DNA of 64,000 nucleotides from positions 8,197,501 through 8,261,500 of the forward strand of contig NZ_CP059732.1 in NCBI RefSeq assembly GCF_014117325.1, written 5' to 3'. Under the pieces are notes generated by a model. It was given only the letters and a program-made list of their open reading frames with translations, had not been told where the DNA came from and made no database searches. The stretch comes from Spirosoma foliorum. GTDB lineage: Bacteria; Bacteroidota; Bacteroidia; Cytophagales; Spirosomataceae. Made by a program: the position numbers and the translations under genes. Below are positions 59,849 to 64,000 of the stretch, piece by piece. Position 1 is the first letter of the stretch. Every line of letters starts with the position of its first letter.

Positions 59849-61126
59849 TTATGTTTTACGCCAACCAGTACCCAGCAACTGGTTTAGCAACTCCGTCACT
59901 TTCTGCCTTTTTTCGGGCGTTTGTTGTTGCTGCCAATAAAGTTGACCGATTTCGGGTAGCCTCGCCAGTTGATGGTGCTCCGCTGGTAAGTGCTCGGCTA
60001 ATGTAAATAACTGGAGATAATGCGTTTCGGATAGGCGCATTCGGCTCTCTTGTGTATAAGCAGCCCCTAACCGACGATGGCTTTCAATAGCCAGCAGCCA
60101 TTCCTGTAATGCCTCGGCTCGTTCACTGGCCAGCCCATAACAGTCGATGGCGCGTTGCCGCTGGCGTAACTCCGTGTATACACTACCCGCCCCCAACCAG
60201 GCCATAATGCTCATTCGACCCGCAGTCTCGTCGCCCTGATTGAATAAAATTTCCATTTGATCAATAACCCGATTATAGAGCGAGAGCGCTTCTTCGTACC
60301 GACGATGATCAACATAGGCATGGGCCACGGATAAATTTACACTGGCTTCCAAACTACGCCAATTTTCCTGCTGGCAAATCAGTAAACAGTTGTTGGCAAA
60401 GTACTCCACATCGCGCAGATTACGTTGTGCCATGGCATTGGTCAGTTCGGCATGCCATTGGCGAAATTTCACATCGGGCGCGGTGGGTGGCCCAAACGAG
60501 GCAAGTTGACGGGTTAGTTTCTGGAGCTGGAGATCAATCGGATGCGAATGTACGGCCTTCCCAAAACGACCCGGTAGCGTTGCCAGTTGTTCTTCGCCAA
60601 TGGTATCGGCTACAATAAGTCGAATATCGGGTGATAAATTAGCCTGCAATAGCGCCGTCAGCATCTGATCCAGTACGGTAGGGCTTGCGAATGATTTTGG
60701 CAGTAAGCATAATACGAGTGCGCCGTCGGTATGGGCACTCAGCCCTTTCATGAATCGATTCAGATAACCAACAAAACGGGCCAGTGGGTCTTCCTCCGCT
60801 TTTTTCGGTTCGCTCGCCCAAACGATAGCCAAATCCCGGTCGGCCAGTAGCGCTACATCGTGGTTGATGAGGCCGGTTAACTCGTCTAATGCCTGCTCGA
60901 AATACGTTTGCCAATGTTGAACAGGCGTTCGGAGGGTCAGAAAAATATCGTTAGAAACCGCGTCAACTCCTGCTTGTTCCTGCAGAAAGGTATCTAAAAA
61001 CCAGGCTTCTCCGGGAGCAAATAACCATCGGCACAAGCGCGCGTTGGAGAGCCGACGGAATTCCAGCCAAAGCCGCTCCAGAACCGCCAGCCGCTGACTC
61101 AGCGGATTTGTCGCAACAAACGGCAT
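59849..61126 (-). CDS. TPR protein of the VgrG/Rhs module, candidate loading factor
   Basis: This 425-residue soluble protein has an unrecognised N-terminal domain (ARLCRWLFAPGEAWFLDTFL, NDIFLTLRTPVQHWQTYFEQ) and a middle part that looks like an alpha/beta domain (GALVLCLLPKS, DIRLIVADTIGEEQL) without a P-loop. The C-terminal half (about 215-420) is made of TPR-like helix pairs (SVNLSVAHAYVDHRRYEEAL, GAGSVYTELRQRQRAIDCYG). It lies between vgrG and rhs on the same strand, where effector chaperones or adaptors are usual in T6SS loci. This role is inferred from place. Palindromes flank it on both sides. Confidence 0.72.
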   Translation of the reverse strand: MPFVATNPLSQRLAVLERLWLEFRRLSNARLCRWLFAPGEAWFLDTFLQEQAGVDAVSNDIFLTLRTPVQHWQTYFEQALDELTGLINHDVALLADRDLAIVWASEPKKAEEDPLARFVGYLNRFMKGLSAHTDGALVLCLLPKSFASPTVLDQMLTALLQANLSPDIRLIVADTIGEEQLATLPGRFGKAVHSHPIDLQLQKLTRQLASFGPPTAPDVKFRQWHAELTNAMAQRNLRDVEYFANNCLLICQQENWRSLEASVNLSVAHAYVDHRRYEEALSLYNRVIDQMEILFNQGDETAGRMSIMAWLGAGSVYTELRQRQRAIDCYGLASERAEALQEWLLAIESHRRLGAAYTQESRMRLSETHYLQLFTLAEHLPAEHHQLARLPEIGQLYWQQQQTPEKRQKVTELLNQLLGTGWRKT

Positions 61127-61133
61127 AAACTAC

Positions 61134-61262
61134 TTAATGGATAATGGATAATGTAAAATGAATAATGTACAATGTGTAATGGATAATAGTTAAAGTATTG
61201 GTTATGAGAGCGGAAGTTAACGACTACGCATTGTCCATTTTACATTATCCATTATTCATTAA
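61134..61262. repeat. ATGGATAATG-word inverted repeat between vgrG and the TPR gene
   Basis: TTAATGGATAATGGATAATG and GTAAAATGAATAATG on the left face CATTTTACATTATCCATTAT on the right, with ATTCATTAA at the end. The middle (61195-61230) is not symmetrical. Confidence 0.75.
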
Positions 61263-61270
61263 ACCTCTCC

Positions 61271-63001
61271 TTAATTGATCATGACCATTGACCCCTTTAC
61301 GGTTGTCATTCCCGAGCTTTTAACGTTTAAGGTGCCCGACCCTTCCACATCGGTCATGGCCCCCTTTATACCCACCGAGCCCGTTCCTTCTATTTTTATC
61401 TGAGCCCCTTTAATATTCACAGCCTGTTTTCCCTCTATGGTAACAGTGGTACCCGACAAGGCAATTTCCTGAGCCTCAACAGTAACTTTGGCTGTGGCCT
61501 TTATCAATATATCCTTTGACGACTGGACGGTGATGGCTCCCTGTCCGTTGGGTACGGAAATCTGGATGAAATTCTTATCATCCACTTTCACATAAATTTC
61601 TTTAAGCGTCGGTTTCTCAATGAAGGTCAGCGTGCTGCCGCTGCCTACGCTAATATGCTTTTCTTCCTCGGGCTTACTGGTATCGATGCCGCTATTCTTG
61701 CCGTGCGGTAGTGCCCCAATCACAAAGGGGCGTTCAGGATCATTGTATTCGAAACCGACCATAACCTGATCGCCAACGGTGGGTACGAACTGAAACCCAC
61801 GCGTTTTTTTATTGTCGGCGTGAAGGCCAAAGTGCGGCAGAGTCATCCGGATAAATGGAGTCGTTTCCGGGGCTTTCATCCAAAGCATCTGTACTTTTAC
61901 CCGGCCCATCCCTTTAGGATCTTTGTTGTCGGTAACGGTGCCAATTTGTGTTTGGGCCATTGGTCGCACCAGCTTACGCACAGGCATGGCCACCACATCG
62001 GCAGGAATAGCCCGAAACCGATTATGATACTGCCCAACTCCGCTCACGTAATGGACAATATCCGTGATGAGATACGGGACCGATTGCCCACCTCTACCCG
62101 ACGGAGCATCTTTTACAACAATCTTGCAACCGGGGTACAGCCCAGGCACTCTAGCCTGACCATCCATGTATTTTTCTTCGGCAGCCAGGGCCGCTTTACG
62201 ATTGTCGCGATAGGGTGTCATATCAGCTGTAGCCTGAGCCGGGTGTGGGTTAATTCCCCCACTGGTTTCGGGTTTACCATAAGGAGCCAGATCCTTTCCT
62301 GTTTCCGATTCTAACTGCCGATCCTCTTCTGGCAAATAATCATAGTGTTTGAAATAAGTAGGTGCCGCTCGTACACCCGTGCGAAACTGAACCAGATTGG
62401 CCCCAAACGTTAAGGTCAGGGCCGAAGGTGTGCCGGGGCTGGTCGTAAATTGCAGCTTGCCACCGTCGTAGTAAAACCAGGCCCCGAAATCATAGGCCAG
62501 TCGTTTAAGAAAGTCCCAGGTCGACTCCTGGTAACGAACGCAAAATGGCAGCTTGGCAGGTCCTAGCGGAGCGGTTACCTTCTTGGGCTGGCTGTATGAA
62601 CTCAGGCAGGCCGACACCACATCCGAAATCGATTTATCAATAAACGTTTGTGTACCGGGCACCGTCTTCAGCGCTTCACAGTTTCCATGACCAATCAGCG
62701 TCATGAGTCCCCAATAGCCATCATCCTGTTGCCGCAACTCCGTTTGGGTAATAACGCCTTTAAACTCCAGGGGTGCTGACGATGGGTCTCCTTTGATCGT
62801 CAGATCGAGCGACTTCCGCTGTAGCTGATCAAATTTATCCGAAAACAACGTCACCAATTCCTCAATGGCGTCGTGCTCGAAGAATACCCGAAATTCGTGG
62901 GTGGAGTGGATAGACTGCTGTAACGTTAGCGATTGAAAAGACGAGATTTTTTTCCCGTCGATGAGTAAGGTTGTTTCGGCAACAATGGAATAAGCAGGCA
63001 T
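61271..63001 (-). CDS. vgrG: T6SS spike protein VgrG
   Basis: This 576-residue protein has the gp27-like part (about 1-360: QSIHSTHEFRVFFEHDAIEE, PFCVRYQESTWDFLKRLAYD), the OB-fold (about 360-460: QIGTVTDNKDPKGMGRVKVQ and GFEYNDPERPFVIGAL) and a C-terminal beta-prism of short repeats (about 480-576: KVTVEAQEIALSGTTV, VNIKGAQIKIEG). It forms the trimeric needle tip under PAAR. It carries no added effector domain. It is divergent from tssE. Confidence 0.94.
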   Translation of the reverse strand: MPAYSIVAETTLLIDGKKISSFQSLTLQQSIHSTHEFRVFFEHDAIEELVTLFSDKFDQLQRKSLDLTIKGDPSSAPLEFKGVITQTELRQQDDGYWGLMTLIGHGNCEALKTVPGTQTFIDKSISDVVSACLSSYSQPKKVTAPLGPAKLPFCVRYQESTWDFLKRLAYDFGAWFYYDGGKLQFTTSPGTPSALTLTFGANLVQFRTGVRAAPTYFKHYDYLPEEDRQLESETGKDLAPYGKPETSGGINPHPAQATADMTPYRDNRKAALAAEEKYMDGQARVPGLYPGCKIVVKDAPSGRGGQSVPYLITDIVHYVSGVGQYHNRFRAIPADVVAMPVRKLVRPMAQTQIGTVTDNKDPKGMGRVKVQMLWMKAPETTPFIRMTLPHFGLHADNKKTRGFQFVPTVGDQVMVGFEYNDPERPFVIGALPHGKNSGIDTSKPEEEKHISVGSGSTLTFIEKPTLKEIYVKVDDKNFIQISVPNGQGAITVQSSKDILIKATAKVTVEAQEIALSGTTVTIEGKQAVNIKGAQIKIEGTGSVGIKGAMTDVEGSGTLNVKSSGMTTVKGSMVMIN

Positions 63002-63173
63002 GGCAAGAGGAAGTAGGGAGAAAAGGTTTTCAAACTACGATGAGAAATGAGCCTTCATTCCGGTACTGGAATTAAGCACGCCGAATGTAAGAAAATGCTT
63101 GTCGATTACCAACCAATTTTGTTTATTGGTTAGTCTTTGTTAAGGCAGCCTCTTCCTCTACCTGTAAACTGTT

Positions 63174-63605
63174 ATGAATCAGTCACTTTACCGCCTGCCG
63201 ATCCGATTTGGCCCCATCATGGCCGGAAAGGAAATACCAACCTGTGGGGTGGGCGTTTCCATTGCACAGACGCTCTATTTATTACTCCATACCCGTTACG
63301 GTGAACTCCGAAGCGACCGCTCATTTGGCTGCAAAATCTGGGACATCGAGTTCGATCGTACGATTAGAACCAGCCATTGGATTGACTACCTGCGCGAATC
63401 GCTTGAAGTGGCCATTCGGCAACACGAACCCCGCCTGCGAAATCCTAAAATTTCAGTAGAGTTCCGAGCCGTTGATCATCGCTCAGAAGGTGCTCCGGAA
63501 GATTATCGACAATTGGCGACCGTGACAGTAAACGCTACGGTGGTTGAAACGGAAGAGCCGTTCCGGTTTTCGACCCAACTCCATGTAGGGCAACTGGCAA
63601 GCTAA
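63174..63605 (+). CDS. tssE: T6SS baseplate protein TssE (gp25-like)
   Basis: This 143-residue protein is a GPW/gp25-type subunit: VGVSIAQTLYLLLHTRYGEL, then SDRSFGCKIWDIEFDRTIRT, and RLRNPKISVEFR for the last strand. It connects the sheath to the baseplate wedge. VgrG lies divergently 172 bases upstream, so a promoter must lie between them. tssF follows after 45 bases. Confidence 0.9.
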   Translation: MNQSLYRLPIRFGPIMAGKEIPTCGVGVSIAQTLYLLLHTRYGELRSDRSFGCKIWDIEFDRTIRTSHWIDYLRESLEVAIRQHEPRLRNPKISVEFRAVDHRSEGAPEDYRQLATVTVNATVVETEEPFRFSTQLHVGQLAS

Positions 63606-63650
63606 CAAACCGTATTTACTGGTAGTCTCACTTTCCTTACCTGAACACCC

Positions 63651-64000
63651 ATGCCGCTGAGTGACCAACGATCGTATTTTTCCCAGGAGGCTATTCGGCA
63701 ACGTTTACTACTCCACATCATGCAGATGTGGGGAGTGCGGGACCTGAACAATCTCGATACGTTCGTCCGGATGCTGATCGATACCCTGGCCAATGAGGTC
63801 TATAAAATCAGCAATGAGTTTATGGAGTCGGAGGGGCGGGTATTGGAGCGGCTGGCCGATTTACTAACGCCAGATCTGCTGACCATTCCTCGCCCGGCCC
63901 ACGCAATTATGCAGGCCTACCCGGCCGAACCGGTTGTTGAGTTAGAGCCGACACAAAGCTTTCTTTATCAACAGAAATACGCGTCGCAGTTGATGGGCGA
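63651..64000 (+). CDS. tssF: T6SS baseplate protein TssF, cut by window end
   Basis: The first 116 residues are present: MPLSDQRSYFSQEAIRQRLL, LNNLDTFVRMLIDTLANEVY, EFMESEGRVLERLADLLTPD and LLTIPRPAHAIMQAYPAEP. Order after tssE, and the segment ERLADLLTPDLL..PRPAH, fit TssF, the wedge protein next to TssG. The reading frame stays open to the edge. The start is the ATG at 63651. Confidence 0.82.
   Translation, partial: MPLSDQRSYFSQEAIRQRLLLHIMQMWGVRDLNNLDTFVRMLIDTLANEVYKISNEFMESEGRVLERLADLLTPDLLTIPRPAHAIMQAYPAEPVVELEPTQSFLYQQKYASQLMG

Overview
The window looks like a chromosome segment of a Bacteroidota bacterium of the order Cytophagales, most like Spirosoma or a close relative. Signs are the sigma -7 box TAnnTTTG before several genes (SDR, rpsU, ppx, xerC, eboA, sufC, ubiE, tRNA-Val), a hybrid two-component system with a beta-propeller sensor, a PorT-like barrel after ubiE, ebo genes, and type VI secretion genes of the Bacteroidota subtype iii (tssN present). 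Identification of genus is inference; no rRNA is present.

Region by region. 0.1-8.6 kb: housekeeping and small metabolic genes (glycosyltransferase, SDR, esterase, two hotdog proteins, DinB/MarR pair, bile-acid-type symporter, Ppx/GppA, rpsU). 8.8-10.0 kb: an intact IS110 element that landed in a palindromic repeat between rpsU and xerC. Its upstream non-coding end folds like a bridge RNA, and its guide segments match both the insertion site and the element ends. 10.0-12.1 kb: xerC and a MetF-like gene. 12.2-22.6 kb: a hybrid sensor kinase whose AraC DNA-binding module is split off by a one-base frameshift, then a 2056-residue surface protein with four six-bladed NHL propellers, each apparently inserted in an Ig-like domain. 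22.6-25.0 kb: a tail remnant of an SGNH esterase, a small orphan gene and a double SGNH hydrolase. 25.2-29.4 kb: eboA, eboB and eboC, interrupted by a DUF4136 lipoprotein and a barrel gene. 29.5-35.8 kb (minus strand): sufC-sufD-(phytase-like)-sufS-(small gene)-sufE-sufT-like-bacilliredoxin, an Fe-S cluster assembly locus without sufB. 36.0-42.3 kb: a 1215-residue secreted repeat protein, a long A+T-rich gene-poor stretch, small orphans and a decayed GH127 gene. 42.4-46.8 kb: Gfo/Idh/MocA oxidoreductase, a frameshifted membrane dipeptidase, ubiE and a PorT-like gene. 46.9-53.9 kb: tRNA-Val followed by an A+T-rich accessory island with an ApeA-like HEPN defence gene, a Toprim primase remnant, a patatin phospholipase, a secreted protein with a tail-fibre-like end and a broken HxlR regulator. 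53.9-64.0 kb: a T6SS locus with a LytTR regulator, PAAR, TssN, TssK, an inverted block of VgrG, a TPR protein and Rhs, then TssE and the start of TssF, which runs off the window.

A theme across the window is that many gaps between genes are filled by long inverted repeats of unrelated sequence, several built from smaller palindromes. They sit at 3' ends or between convergent genes, and one is the IS110 target. The most noteworthy items are the IS110 bridge RNA with readable guides, the nested propeller protein, the ApeA-like defence gene at tRNA-Val, and the inverted VgrG/TPR/Rhs module whose Rhs protein lacks a visible toxin.
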